From NCBI RefSeq assembly GCF_964340395.1, contig NC_135564.1:22623287-22687286 (forward strand): a DNA stretch of 64,000 nucleotides, read 5' to 3'. The DNA comes from Glandiceps talaboti. Its lineage: Eukaryota > Hemichordata > Enteropneusta > Spengelidae. The position numbers and the translations under genes are program-made. Position 1 is the first letter of the stretch, and every line of letters starts with the position of its first letter. The notes under the pieces were generated by a model. That model saw only the letters and a list, made by a program, of their open reading frames with translations, searched no databases and had not been told where the DNA came from. This document shows, in pieces, positions 12,875-24,668 of this stretch.

Positions 12875-13373
12875 CTTCAGATACGTGGGGTAGTCAATGA
12901 CATACTAGATGCGTGGGGTAGTCAATGACATACTAAATGTGTGGGGTAGTCAATGACATACTAGATGCGTGGGGTAGTGAGTGACATACTAGATGCGTGG
13001 GGTAGTCAATGACATACTAGATGCGTGGGGTAGCGAGTGACATACTAGATGCGTGGGGTAGTCAATGACATACTAGATGCGTGGGGTAGTGAGTGACATA
13101 CTAGATGCGTGGGGTAGTTAATGACATACTAGATGCGTGGGGTAGTCAGTGACATGCCAGATTTGTGGGGTAGTATATGGCATATCAGATACGTGGGGTA
13201 GTCAATGACATACTAAATGTGTGGGGTAGTCAATGACATACTAGATGCGTGGGGTAGTCAATGACATAATAGATGCGTGGGGTAGTCAATGACATAATAG
13301 ACGCGCGGGGTAGTCAATGACATACTAGATGCGTAGGGGTAGTCAATGACACACTAGATGCGTGGGGTAGTCA
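12875..13373. repeat. 28-bp minisatellite, about 18 copies
   Basis: Units contain GACATACTAGATGCGTGGGG followed by TAGTCAAT or TAGTGAGT. Variants with ATACGTGGGG and AAATGTGTGGGG occur in the same order near the start and again near 13190, indicating block duplication. Confidence 0.95.
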
Positions 13374-13499
13374 ATTTCACAGTATAGTCACAGCTAGCTT
13401 TAGACAGTTTTCACAGCCACTACATCGCTCCTGTTTTGGCATCTGTTATATAAGATTGGTAAGTGTGACACTTTACAAGTCAAAACAGCTTAAATGCAC

Positions 13500-13595
13500 A
13501 AAGGTTAGCCGTTAGATGCCATCCATCAACCAAAGGTAGCCGTTGTCTGACATCAATCAACAAAGGGTAGCATTCTATGACATCAATCAACGAGT
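13500..13595. repeat. degenerate repeat, about 3 copies
   Basis: Three loose copies of a unit with GGTAGCCGTT/GGTTAGCCG and GACATCAATCAAC. Confidence 0.6.
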
Positions 13596-13672
13596 TATTC
13601 GCCACATGACTCCCAGATTTTCCATCAATTCATTAAAAAATGTAGATTAGCGAATGGCAAATGTAGTATCAT

Positions 13673-13822
13673 CAGAGTTAGATGAATATCTTGTCTACCT
13701 TCACCAATCTACAGCAAATACTTATACGGCACCCGATATAATTCAGCATATATAAATATTAGGTGCAGTATGAGTATTTGCTGTAGATTGGCCAAGGTAG
13801 ACAATGTATTCATCTAACTCTG
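13673..13822. mobile_element. MITE-like foldback (about 61-bp arms)
   Basis: Left arm 13673-13733 and right arm 13761-13822 are reverse complements over about 60 bp with a few mismatches. Both contain the 15-base run CCAATCTACAGCAAA or its complement. A 27-bp AT-rich loop separates them. The most likely reading is a short foldback/MITE copy. A microRNA-like precursor is possible but the stem is unusually long. Confidence 0.7.
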
Positions 13823-13829
13823 AAAGAGT

Positions 13830-16800
13830 ATACTATGATATATAATTATATATCCCAAGGTAAATGTAAGTTTTATCTAATTAGTAGTTTTTGTTTCAAC
13901 TTTAATTTTTAACTTTAAAGACAAAATCGTTTCATTTGGTGTATGCATATCAAGTCGACAGTAGCTTGTTATTGTTGTTACCCACGATGTCATTTTATTT
14001 ATCCCCGAATGATTCCAGAGAGTATGTTGTCTTAGTTGGACTTCATCCTAACATCCATCAATGCATAATTTTGGCTAAGGAAATATAGTTGATGGTACTC
14101 AATACCAATTGAAACCCAGGGAACGTCTGAAGAAATCTGATTTGTTCCCATAAATAATATTAGACTCGATGTAAATACAGTTCGTCAGACCCACAAAGAA
14201 ACGAGTTTCGTCAGACCCATTAAGAAACTGAATACTACTCCAACATTTCTTAATCGAGGTCTGCTGCGGTTACTGGTTCGAACATTTATTTGTGTGTGCC
14301 CAATTCATTTTTAACAAATTTATATTAAAAAAATCTTTAAGCCAAATGCATATGAATATTATAATTTGAAATCAGGCTTGTTCTTATCTCATAATCATTT
14401 CCCGCGTAATAACAATTTTATAATAGTGCGAGAAAAACAGTGTCCATAGATTTGTAGTTAAGCACACTTTCAACGATTTCAATATTCAATAAAATTATTA
14501 GACATTGTTATTGTTTTAAGAAGACAATAATTTAACCATTATAATACGAAATGAGAAGACGTTTATGAACGTTCACTCCTTCATGGAAGGTGTTCTACTA
14601 ATTTTCATAATTAGTCTCCTATCTGAAAGTGAAAGGCATTTAATACACCTGATAATTTTACCCCATCCTTAATTAATCTATTTTTTATCTTTTCTGTTAC
14701 TCGCTTGTTTCTCGTAACCAAGAGATGGCGACTGTGAATATTTCAAATGAAATTAAACTTCGCTCAATAATTCAAAATATATATGTTTCCATCGCTCGTC
14801 TTAACAAACAGTGAATACGGGCTACAATAAAGGCACTTCACACAGATCGATCTTTACGGGAATCTCGTTCCAAAACTCTTCATTACCGAACTTAATTTCC
14901 CTCGAAATAAATGAATAGTAATTTTATTTACGTGTTTATTTTTTTCTTAAAATTTCAACTTTATGTTTTGACCCGAGAATTGTATCAATCGTAGAAATTA
15001 AGTTCAAAACTAAACATGGTTAGCATATGAAAATAAAATTTGATATTATTTGTCCTATTTTTCTTCTGAATAATCAACACATTGACATGGATAAGAAGTT
15101 TGTAGACAAGGGCCAGGTGATAGTGAAGGTATGTAAGAATTAATTGATAGATTGAGGTCAAGAAGAATTTCCACATCGATACACACTTCAATGAAGTATT
15201 CATCTCCATTGCCAATTGAAAGAAATCATCGTGCTGGGTTCTAAAAGTGCTGGGCTCTAAAAGAGTTCAAAAAAATGCATGGTTATTATGTATTATTGAC
15301 ATCAATATTTTTAATGCGACTACTTGGATTCGAAATCAAACATGGCTTCTGCCAAGGGCGGAAATAATAATTTTGTTAAAATGACATCATTTTAGGGAAT
15401 TGACAAAACAAGTTTTATACAAATCTCAGCTTTCTACAGATACTACAATCACAAAACCCTCTCTAAGGAGTCAGTATTGACATCTTCGTTTAGACGTGTT
15501 CATACAATTACCAACTCTGCCGTAGGAGCCAAAATATCAAACCGTATCAAATTTATGCACACCACTTGTCTGTTGTTGTTTTTGTTTTCTAAACACAATT
15601 ACGATCGTGGTAAACTTAAGAGAATCGGAGGACCGGTGGAAATTTTGAAACCAACAATCACATAAAAAGACAACGTGACAGTGTCAGTTTACCTGTGGAC
15701 AAAAGTCTCACACGTCATTTCACAATTAAGGTTATCCTTCGTCACGTACAAATCAGACTATCTATAGACTAGCTTGAATGGCTTACATATAAAACAGCAG
15801 TGTTGGATTTTTGCAGTAGTGTGAAGAATGCAATCTGTGTTAGTGTCAAAACTGTTTGAATTCATTTTTAAACATCGTTCGTAGAACATAACATACTGTT
15901 TTTTATAACGTAAACAGCAAGGTCTGTGTTAACAAGACTCTTATGATCTAATGACTCCAGAGACGGATGGATTATTTTTATTACGTACCATTAAATGTAT
16001 AAACATTTTAATGTCAAATTTCAATCCTACTGTGCTGAAATGAAAATGTAAATGTGGAAATTGCTACGTTGTCATAGCAACCAATGATGTCACTATTAGT
16101 TACAAATTTTAGATAGGAACAACGTTTTTCATTTCTATAATTCAATCATTTTGATACTACGTGACATTGACTCTCTTCTCAATTCATGCCCTTCCTTCCT
16201 CATCTCCAGTGACTCTTAAAATGTCATGTCCTCAAGATTTACTTCTTAAAATCGATTCTTTATTAGAGTTTATTCTTACTGAGAGATAATATGTTTCATT
16301 CTTTATACTAGTTGAGTGTATACCAAGACAAATCTTTCAAATATTCACCATTTCATTCTCTTATCTGTTTCAAACTTTAGATTTTGTACAAAATCCAGAT
16401 ATCTATCCTAGAAATTTGAAAATGTAGTTTTATAATGAAACGGGTGAAAACATAATGGTCTAACTTTTACGTATTAAAATATGTTGCTACACAAACATAA
16501 ATATCGATCGGAGACGGATTGAATTTGACGTAACACGTTATCATTTGTAATTTTGTATTGCTTCTGATTTATAAATTGTTATTTTCTTCATCAAATTCAA
16601 AAGTCAAATGACACAATCTTGTAACTCTTGCACATACCTTTGTGAGATTTCATAGAGAATGACAATTTCAAATTCAAATTCGATGTATATTGAATATTAC
16701 CACATCAAAATCACATATGTGTAGTGATGCTATTTATTACCCATTTTACTTTGTTTAAACGTTGTCCTTAATTTTAATATAATCAATGGCAGTGACTAAT

Positions 16801-17454
16801 CCGTGTACTAGTAAGAGGCGAGATCAATAGTTCAATGTAGGATAAAAAACTTATTTTAGGTAGGCCTCAGACCCCCTACTCACCCGCCCACCCCCTTCTA
16901 ACTAAATTGGCTACAATTCAAAATTGTTTCAGACAGTACAGCCAATTTCAAATCAGTATGAAGTAGCAACTAGTGCTATGATTACAAAGCCAGTATGTAG
17001 TGAAGAAAATATAGTTCTTTTGTTGATACTGTATTGTATTTTAGTGTCATACATTTACTATAGCGAAAAATTCTTCCATCTCTCAATTTGACAATTTGTA
17101 CAAATATTTGTAGTTAGGGTACAAAGTAGATCCATTACAATTTAAATCAATTTTGTAGTATGAGAACTAAAATGACTCAACCCCAACCCCCAAAGTAAAG
17201 AATTACATTTTTAAAATCCTATATTGAGCTATTGATCTCGCTCCTAACCTCTCAAATTATCAACTTTAAAATATTCCTGATCTTACGTTCTAAACTAAAG
17301 AGTTGTTTCTATCGTCTGCCTACTTTACGTAATGCTTTGCCTCATTATAAACCGCTATTGTTACTGGCTTCCACTCTCAGCCATGTCCATTTTTGCAATA
17401 ATTTTCTACTCTTTCCTCCAGTACAAATCATGAAACCAACGTTACAAATACGTC
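13830..17454. other. AT-rich unassigned sequence
   Basis: About 3.6 kb with no long frame or repeat array. It holds a short duplicated motif (TTCGTCAGACCCA near 14182 and 14208), a small palindrome (ACTAATTTTCATAATTAGT, 14596-14614) and the X-box at 16068. It could be intron or intergenic. Confidence 0.5.
16068..16085. promoter_or_regulatory. RFX X-box next to a CCAAT box
   Basis: GTTGTCATAGCAAC (16068-16081) fits the X-box consensus GTHNYYATRRNAAC at all 14 positions. It overlaps CCAAT (16081-16085), followed by TGATGTCA, one base from a CRE. RFX factors bind X-boxes, notably upstream of ciliary genes. No start of a ciliary gene is identified nearby. Confidence 0.4.
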
Positions 17455-17947
17455 TGACCTCTGTCTCCCGTTACCACTATTGATCCGTCTGCCCCACACT
17501 AGTCTGACCTCTCTCCCGTTACCACTATCCGTACCGTCTGCCCCACACTAGCCTGACCTCTCTCCCGTTACCACTATTGACCCGTCTGCCCCACACTAGT
17601 CTGACCTCTCTCCCGTTACCACTATTGATCCGTCTGCCCCACACTAGTCTGACCTCTCTCCCGTTACCACTATTGATCCGTCTGCCCCACACTAGCCTTA
17701 CCTCTCTCCCGTTACGGCGTTACCACTATTGATCCGTCTGCCCCACACTAGTCTGACCTCTCTCCCGTTACCACTATCCGTACCGTCTGCCCCACACTAG
17801 CCTGACCTCTCTCCCGTTACCACTATCCGTACCGTCTGCCCCACACTAGTCTGACCTCTCTCCCGTTACCACTCCGTACCGTCTGCCCCACACTAGTCTG
17901 ACCTCTCTCCCGTTACCACTATTGATACGTCTGCCCCACACTAGTCT
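17455..17947. repeat. 48-bp minisatellite, about 10 copies
   Basis: Units contain CTGACCTCTCTCCCGTTACC, then ACTATTGATCCGTCTGCCCC and ACACTAGT. Several units have ACTATCCGTACCG instead. One has an inserted GGCGTTACC near 17716. Confidence 0.95.
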
Positions 17948-18203
17948 GGCAACAACATTGCAAATATAGTATAGTGTAATATATTTTATTTGACATGAAA
18001 TAATGTAAAAATACATTATCTACAGGCAAAAACAACATACAGAAACAACAAAAACAAAACTAATAGATACTTATAAATGTAAGTAAAACATTAAACCACA
18101 GTATTGAATACAAAGATAATAACGATTAGAGAATTCAGCTATTAGTGATGGAATCATCATTATTCTTTCGCAAATATTGTTTTTGATATAGTTTTGAAAA
18201 ACT

Positions 18204-18495
18204 TCAATAATAAATTTCGATTGTTCTTTGAAATTGGTTTCTAGCTTCAAATACAGATGTATTACTACAATCCATTATAGCATGGATTCCATCACCAATA
18301 GATTTAATATTATATAAATGACATTCTTTCATCTGGACAATTCCTTGGTACATGGTATCGTGGTCTTTCGATTGGAAAATTATATGCTGAGATCCTGAAT
18401 TTAGTTATGCTAATTCTGAGCCAAACATTATTTACTTGTTCTAGATATGGTTCAAATTCATAATTTGTTTTCAATATATGATTACTGTTGATAAC
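18204..18495 (-). pseudogene. decayed C-terminus of a non-LTR retrotransposon polyprotein
   Basis: Read on the minus strand, the sequence gives YEFEPYLEQVNNVWLR, then ITKFRISAYNFPIERPRYHV and PRNCPDERM. After a +1/-1 frame change it continues CHLYNIKSIGDGIHAIMDC and ends at a stop at 18204. This is the pattern I know from the far C-terminus of many invertebrate endonuclease/RT polyproteins: FEPYL, then TKFRISAHxLxIExGRY, then CxxC, IxDExHFLxxC. The usual Cx2C and acidic DE are eroded here. There is one frameshift and no upstream RT domain, so this is a truncated dead copy. Confidence 0.6.
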
Positions 18496-18499
18496 TTGA

Positions 18500-20060
18500 A
18501 TTCATAACTTGATGATGAGCACGCATGCGCACTTGAGTTAATTTGATCAATTTGTGGTCAAGGAATTACTAGATATATGGATATAGATTTATCGTACTTA
18601 ACGTCCACTATAAAAAGACTGGATCAAGGACAAATGGACCTGCAATAAGGGGGATATTTCAATCAAAATTACAGAAAATGTCCGAGGACCGTGCAATAAG
18701 TCTTATTCGTTTCTATCGAAAAAAAGCGGCAGTTCAAAATCAATTTTCTTGATCGTGTGTATACATAATATTTGTACAGCTAGTACAGTCTGTTTGCTAA
18801 ATGATTGTTCGTACATATCCTATACTTGTATGTTTTACAGGTTTTAGATCGAGTTTGATCCATCGTTCGTGCTCTCAACTTATAGCATGTATAGTATGTG
18901 TTTAATCCCAACCACCAACTCTTAGTTTTCTCATTGAGTTCTAATCATAGGACATCTCTTTGACCTTTTCTGTGTTATTTCAGGAATAAGCACTTTTCAT
19001 TCACAGACATTTGGAGAAATGCAGCTTTACTTTAATTGCCTCAATTACAACATCCTCTTCATTTCCATGGTAACTATGACGTAATACGTTACCTCTAGCT
19101 AGCTGATCTAATATTTTTTTAAACCCTTTGCAATCAGAATCAGTGCTGTCTAAAAACTCTGCCGTACAGAAGTGTCTCGCTTTCAAGGAAAATTTTCATT
19201 GATGTTACGATCATAGCTAATAAAGTTTGAGTGGCGAAGGGGCTGAGCTTTCTGTTCAGTTTGCTTGGGTCTCTCCTTTAGCTTGAATTGTAGCAAACGA
19301 AGTCTGAGAGAAACGAAAGCAACCACTCCTACGCACATCTTCAATGATATTGACTAAAGTAAAAGACCAAAGGTCTTCTTTATAGGGCAGCTGGCAAATT
19401 AAGTAAATGACTGAAGAAAATTGCATCGTTCAAAGCAGGCATAAAGAATGGATTCTATAAAAAATATTCATCATCTTTTTAAATGCCACTCGAGTACATA
19501 CCCTTAATACTTTCAGTTTGATTTATTAACGGATTATTCTTTCGAAAAAGCAACATAAAAGTGGGATTGTGTGATGGCTCATAATGATGTCTATAATTTG
19601 TGCGTTGGCGGTAAAAAAGGCCACTGTAACACTGCGTGATGCATATATGATTTACATGAATACATCGGGTGGGGTGGAGTGATTACAAGGCAAAAAGACT
19701 CGCCAGTGCTCTTAATTTTTTTCTGTTTCACTATAATTTACGTTTATAATTCTAAAATGTTTCGGTATGTCCATACGTAAATTCGTTTCAACAATCGCGG
19801 CGCGTTTCAATAATTGTAAACTCACGGATTGACATTGACCACTCTTACTGTGGCATCGTATAATGTTTACTAGTTTTCGTCATCTGACAGCTATTACTTT
19901 CCACATGCACGATTTCATGAATTCAACAGCAGTCTCAGGTTGTTGGCAATTTAAAAATATCTCAACGCGGAAGGAAAGGATTTAAGTCATTTTTGCTTGA
20001 CGATTTTTTACCCGATACGATTTTTAAAATCGTGTATTGTTATAAACACAGCTTTGTTAT
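18500..20060. other. unassigned sequence
   Basis: A minus-strand open frame of about 60 codons (19001-19186) has ordinary amino-acid composition but no motif I recognise. It could be an exon, without further support. Nothing else is evident. Confidence 0.4.
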
Positions 20061-20065
20061 TTCCA

Positions 20066-20410
20066 CTTGTACTTGTACAATACCGTAGTGTTGCTAGGTC
20101 CTGACGGGTGTTAGACACACAGTGTACACGTACACTTGTACTTGTACAATACCGTAGTGTTGCTAGGTCCTGACGGGTATTAGACACACAGTGTACACGT
20201 ACACTTGTACTTGTACAATACCGTAGTGTTGCTAGGCCCTGACGGGTGTTAGACACACAGTGTACACGTACACTTGTACTTGTACAATACCGTAGTGTTG
20301 CTAGGTCCTGACGGGTGTTAGACACACAGTGTACACGTACACTTGTACTTGTACAATACCGTAGTGTTGCTAGGTCCTGACAGGTGTTAGACACACAGTG
20401 TACACGTTCA
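20066..20410. repeat. 69-bp tandem repeat, 5 copies
   Basis: Five nearly identical units start CTTGTACTTGTACAATACCG and end CAGTGTACACGTACA. As 69 is 23 codons, a minus-strand frame of 23-residue repeats stays open across all copies. I regard it as incidental, since no conserved start, domain or splice context supports translation. Confidence 0.95.
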
Positions 20411-20623
20411 CCATGCTTTTTGTCAACTAATTATAATCAGCACAATTGCCTAGCAATAACTACCTATCAAACTGAGAAGCTTCTTTTGTTTAACTTAAAT
20501 TTACATGTGAATTGTACAATTAATTGGACAACGTACTCTGCCGAATAATTGTAACAAATCAATATGCACTCCTCAATCTTGAAAATCGAAGAGAACTACG
20601 TTGTGATGTTACATTATTCCCCA

Positions 20624-20697
20624 GATATACATATTATAAACACGTAGTGACCCTAAAGTTGATATACATATTATAAACACGTAGTGACCCTAAAGTT
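20624..20697. repeat. 37-bp perfect tandem duplication
   Basis: Two identical units (GATATACATATTATAAACAC then GTAGTGACCCTAAAGTT) sit at 20624-20660 and 20661-20697. Confidence 0.95.
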
Positions 20698-20937
20698 TAA
20701 CGATCATCCGAATGCATGTTTTGTTTTCTATCTTGTCCCTTCGATGTTTCGAACCTGGCCTAGTAGTAGTCGCGCCGTGCCGTCAGATCCCAGTTGAATG
20801 CAGCGAGCTCGGCGACAGCGGAGTTCGGTGAGCGACTGCTGAGTTTGAGGAGCGAGACAAGTCTCACTGAAAGCTTTTATTTTCTGAATCTGAATCTCAA
20901 TCTCGGACTTATAATTCATTGTATAATAAGAATGGAA

Positions 20938-20997
20938 TCTAACATTCAACTATCTAACATTCAACTATCTAACATTCAACTATCTAACATTCATATC
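20938..20997. repeat. 15-bp tandem repeat, 4 copies
   Basis: Four copies of TCTAACATTCAACTA, the last imperfect. Confidence 0.9.
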
Positions 20998-21366
20998 ATG
21001 CCATAGCATAACAACGCAAATATCAATTTCGCTATTTTTCCCAAATAATATTTTTACTTTTATCAAAGCTTTCAGAGTCTTTATTTACGTAAAAATGAAC
21101 CAAAGAGATAAAATTTACTCATAAAGTGCGTAAGCAATAATATTACACGCTAGATCAAAAATTGTATGGTGATAAAGCTCTGCCTATGACAAAGGAAGGT
21201 ATCAATTATTGTCACAATAAATAAGTATATATATATATTAAGTAACTTTCTTGTCAGAAGAATACATATTATATTTTCATTTTCAGACCGGAGATGAGTT
21301 CATTGTTATATAGTACGGGGATATTGAAAACGTTTTCGATAATTATCAACACAAATATTTTGGGAA
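20998..21366. other. unassigned sequence
   Basis: AT-rich sequence without recognisable features. Confidence 0.4.
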
Positions 21367-23527
21367 GGTTGCCATATGGGGGAATTGTAGGACATGGTTG
21401 CCATATGGGGGAATAGTATGACAGGGTTGCCATATGGGGAAAAAAGTAAGGTATGGTTGCACTTTGGGGTAATGGTAGGGTAGGGTTACAGTATGGGGTA
21501 ATAGTAGGGTAGGGTTGCCATGTGAGGGAATAGTAGGGTAGGGTTGTCATATGGGGGAATAGTAGGGTAGGGTTGCCATATGGGGGAATAGTAGGGTAGG
21601 GTTGCCATGTGGGGTAATAGTAGGACAGGGTTGCCATGTGAGGGAATAGTAGGGTAGGGTTGCCATGTGGGGTAATAGTAGGGCAGGGTTGCCATGTGAG
21701 GGAATAGTAGGGTAGGGTCGCCATGTGAGGGAATAGCAGGGTAGGGTTGCCATATTGGGGAATAGTAGGACAGAGTTGCTGTATGGAGTAATAGTAGGGT
21801 AGGGTTGCCATATGAGGTAATATTAGGGTAGAGTTGCCGTATGTGGTAAGGTAGGGTAGGGTTGCCATATGGGGGAATAGTAGGGTAGGGTTGCCATATG
21901 GGGGAATAGTAGGGTAGGGTTGCCATATGGGGTAATAGTAGGGCAGGGTTACCATATGAGGGAATAGTAGGGTAGGGTTGCCATATGGGGTAATAGTAGG
22001 GCAGGGTTGCCATACGGGGTAACAGTAGGGCAGGGTTGCCATATGGGGGAATACTAGGGCAGGGTTGCCATATGGGGGAGTAGTGGGACTGGGTTGTTAT
22101 TTGGGGTAATAGTAGGGTAGGGATGCCATGTGGGGTAGTAGTAGGGCAGGGTTGCCATGTTAGGGAATAGTAGGGTAGGGTTGCCATGTGAGGGAATAGT
22201 AGGGTAGGGTTGCCATATGGGGGAGTAGTAGGACTGGGTTGTTATTTGGGGTAATAGTAGGGTAGGGTTGCCATATGGGGTAATAGTACGGCAGGGTTGC
22301 CATATGGGGGAATAGTAGGACAGGGTTGCCATATGGGGGAGTAGTAGGACTGGGTTGTTATTTGGGGTAATAGTAGGGCAGGGTTGCCATATGGGGGAAT
22401 AGTAGGACAGGGTTGCCATATGGGGGAGTAGTGGGGCAGGGTTGCCATATGGGATAATAGTAGGGCAGGGTTGCCATATGGGGGAATAGTAGGACAGGGT
22501 TGCCATATTGGGGAATAGTAGGACAGGGTTGCCATATGGGGGAATAGTAGGACAGGGTTGCCATATTGGGGAATAGTAGGACAGTGTTGCCATATGGGGG
22601 AATAGTAGGGTAGGGTTGCCATATGGGGGAATAGTAGGACAGGGTTGCCATATGGGGGAATAGTAGGGTAGGGTTGCCATATGGGGGAATATTAGGGTAG
22701 AGTTGCCGTATGTGGTAACAGTAGGACAGGGTTGCCATATGGGGTAAGAGTAGGGCAGGGTTGCCATATGGGGGAATAGTAGGGCAGGGTTGCCATATGG
22801 GGGAGTAGTAGGACTGGGTTGTTATTTGGGGTAATAGTAGGGTAGGGTTGCCATATGGGGGAATAGTAGGACAGGGTTGCCATATGGGGGAATAGTAGGG
22901 TAGGGTTGCCATATGGGGGAATATTAGGGTAGAGTTGCCGTATGTGGTAAGGTAGGGTAGGGTTGCCATATGGAGTAAAGGTAGAGTAGGGTTGCCATAT
23001 GGGGGAATAGTAGGGCAGGGTTGCCATATGGGGGAATACTAGGGTAGGGTTGCCATATGGGGGAATAGTAGGGCAGGGTTGCCATATTGGGGAATACTAG
23101 GGTAGGGTTGCCATATTGGGGAATACTAGGGTAGGGTTGCCATATTGGGGAATAGTAGGGCAGGGTTGCCATATGGGGGAATACTAGGGTAGGGTTGCCA
23201 TATGGGGGAATACTAGGGTAGGGTTGCCATATTGGGGAATAGTAGGGCAGGGTTGCCATATTGGGGAATAGTAGGGTAGGGTTGCCATATGGGGGAATAC
23301 TAGGGTAGGGTTGCCATATGGGGGAATAGTAGGGCAGGGTTGCCATATTGGGGAATAGTAGGGCAGGGTTGCCATATTGGGGAATAGTAGGGTAGGGTTG
23401 CCATATTGGGGAATAGTAGGACAGAGTTGCTGTATGGAGTAATAGTAGGGTAGGGTTGCCGTATAGGGTAAAGGTAGGGTAGGGTTGCCATATGGGGGAA
23501 TAGTAGGGTAGGGTTGCCATATGGGGT
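21367..23527. repeat. 29-bp G-rich minisatellite, about 74 copies
   Basis: Units read GGTTGCCATATGGGGGAATA then GTAGGGTAG, with substitutions such as GTAGGACAG, CATATTGGGG and CATGTGAGGG. Rare variants (GGGTTGTTATTTGGGG; GTTGCCGTATGTGG) recur in the same local order, showing block duplications. The G-rich strand is the plus strand. The unit is not a multiple of 3, so three minus-strand phases give overlapping MATLPYYSPIWQ-type frames that are artefacts. Confidence 0.97.
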
Positions 23528-24332
23528 AAACACGAGTACTATGCACTCCTGTACACACCACGGTTTTGAACACCTGATTTTGTCGCAGTCTTATTACCTT
23601 TATATGCAAAACTCATCGTGTACATTTATACTGCAATACTCAGCATGTACCTTTATATTGCCATACTCATTGAACGATCAATCCAAATTATCGAGATGAA
23701 TAAAAGACACAAGTAGCGCCAGTTTGAAGCTCATTAACGATGGCAGATATCGAAGAAACATCGATCTTGGTTTCAATGTGTAGGTTTTCAAAATACCAAT
23801 CACGCGGAATGAAATTCTTATTTTACCCCCCTAAATATATATTTCCTCTATCTATGCGCCTACATTTAAACTCTCTACAGAGAAGGCAATAAAACTATAC
23901 TTCACTGTCATACACAATATTGACCAAACCTTGGAGTAACGTGATAGAAATAAAGGCGCAAACGCGGGGAATAAACGTTTGACGACAAATCGTGTCAGAA
24001 AAGGTTGAGATAGCAAAGGGAACAGATGGTCAGACTACTCCCACATGAATGATGTTATTTGAAAGGATATATAGTTAGAAACACTTAAATTAGTTACTGT
24101 GACTAATCATTGAGACAAAGCAGACGATATTATACATGTACGCAGTTAATTCATGTAGGAGCTTTCAATTACGGATGAAGTATCCTTGTGAATACTATAA
24201 TAAGAAATTACCATTTATAAAAAAAAAAGAGATCAGAAATGAAATTCATATTAATATGATTTTTTTTAAAAAGCTTAGCAAAGTAAAAAAATAATACAAA
24301 GTAAAAAAATAATACGTAAACGGATGTCTTAC
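23528..24332. other. unassigned, possibly intron or 3' part of the minus-strand secreted-protein gene
   Basis: If the exon at 24333-24411 belongs to a minus-strand gene, its first intron begins here. I looked for a matching second exon (phase 1 acceptor) and found none that stays open. A short minus-strand open frame near 23700-23830 does not join in frame. Confidence 0.35.
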
Positions 24333-24411
24333 CTTTTACTGGCGCGGCGTTGACAAGTGCCATGGTGTTTACCATCACAAATATAGCTAGGACGAAATAT
24401 ATTCTCTCCAT
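24333..24411 (-). CDS. first coding exon of a secreted protein (signal peptide)
   Basis: Reading down the minus strand from the ATG at 24411 (context GATCATGG) gives a 26-codon exon: Met-Glu-Arg, then a hydrophobic core (IYFVLAIFVMV), then a small-residue cleavage region ending VNA before APVK. This is a textbook signal peptide with likely cleavage after NA or NAA. The exon ends at AAAG followed by GTAAGA, a near-consensus 5' splice site, giving a phase 1 intron. A signal peptide closed by a phase 1 intron is common in animal secreted peptides. An upstream in-frame GTG exists but the ATG fits better. The mature product is not visible, so its function is unknown. A CRE and a TATA-like sequence lie about 250 bp upstream. 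Confidence 0.65.
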
Positions 24412-24647
24412 GATCAGTTTCTGGCAATACTTTCTCACTGAAGATGTTGTTTTTAAATAATTGACTATCTTCTAAAAGTATCAATGTGATAGATAAAAAA
24501 GTCAGGTGTTGAGCTTGAGTACTGGTTCGCCTTTTTGAATAAAAGTACTTGTAAAGGGCGAGTCGGTCTGAGATAGCCGTACAACCGTTCCGTCTTGCTT
24601 AGTCGATCGTGTGGAGCATGTGTAGTCTGTGATGCGAAGAGAAGGCT

Positions 24648-24668
24648 CTTTATGGAATCGTGACGTCA
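24648..24668 (-). promoter_or_regulatory. candidate promoter: CRE and TATA-like box
   Basis: On the minus strand, TGACGTCA (24661-24668) is followed six bases on by CATAAAG (24648-24654), which resembles a TATA box. A second half-site (AACGTCAC) lies near 24683. Spacing would place transcription start near 24620, about 210 bp before the signal-peptide ATG at 24411. The assignment is inferred from position. Confidence 0.4.

Noticed and set aside
20731-20830. tRNA-like or tRNA-derived SINE on the minus strand (GGTTCGAAAC B-box-like)
   Set aside because: The T-arm does not pair, the A box is poor and the spacing is too long.
21269-23533. Long minus-strand frames of MATLPYYSPIWQP-type repeats
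   Set aside because: The 29-bp unit keeps three phases open at once. There is no start context, domain or splice site, so these are products of the repeat, not proteins.
23700-23840. Second exon for the signal-peptide gene at 24333
   Set aside because: Acceptor-like AGs near 23830 put the reading into a stop in the phase required by the first exon.
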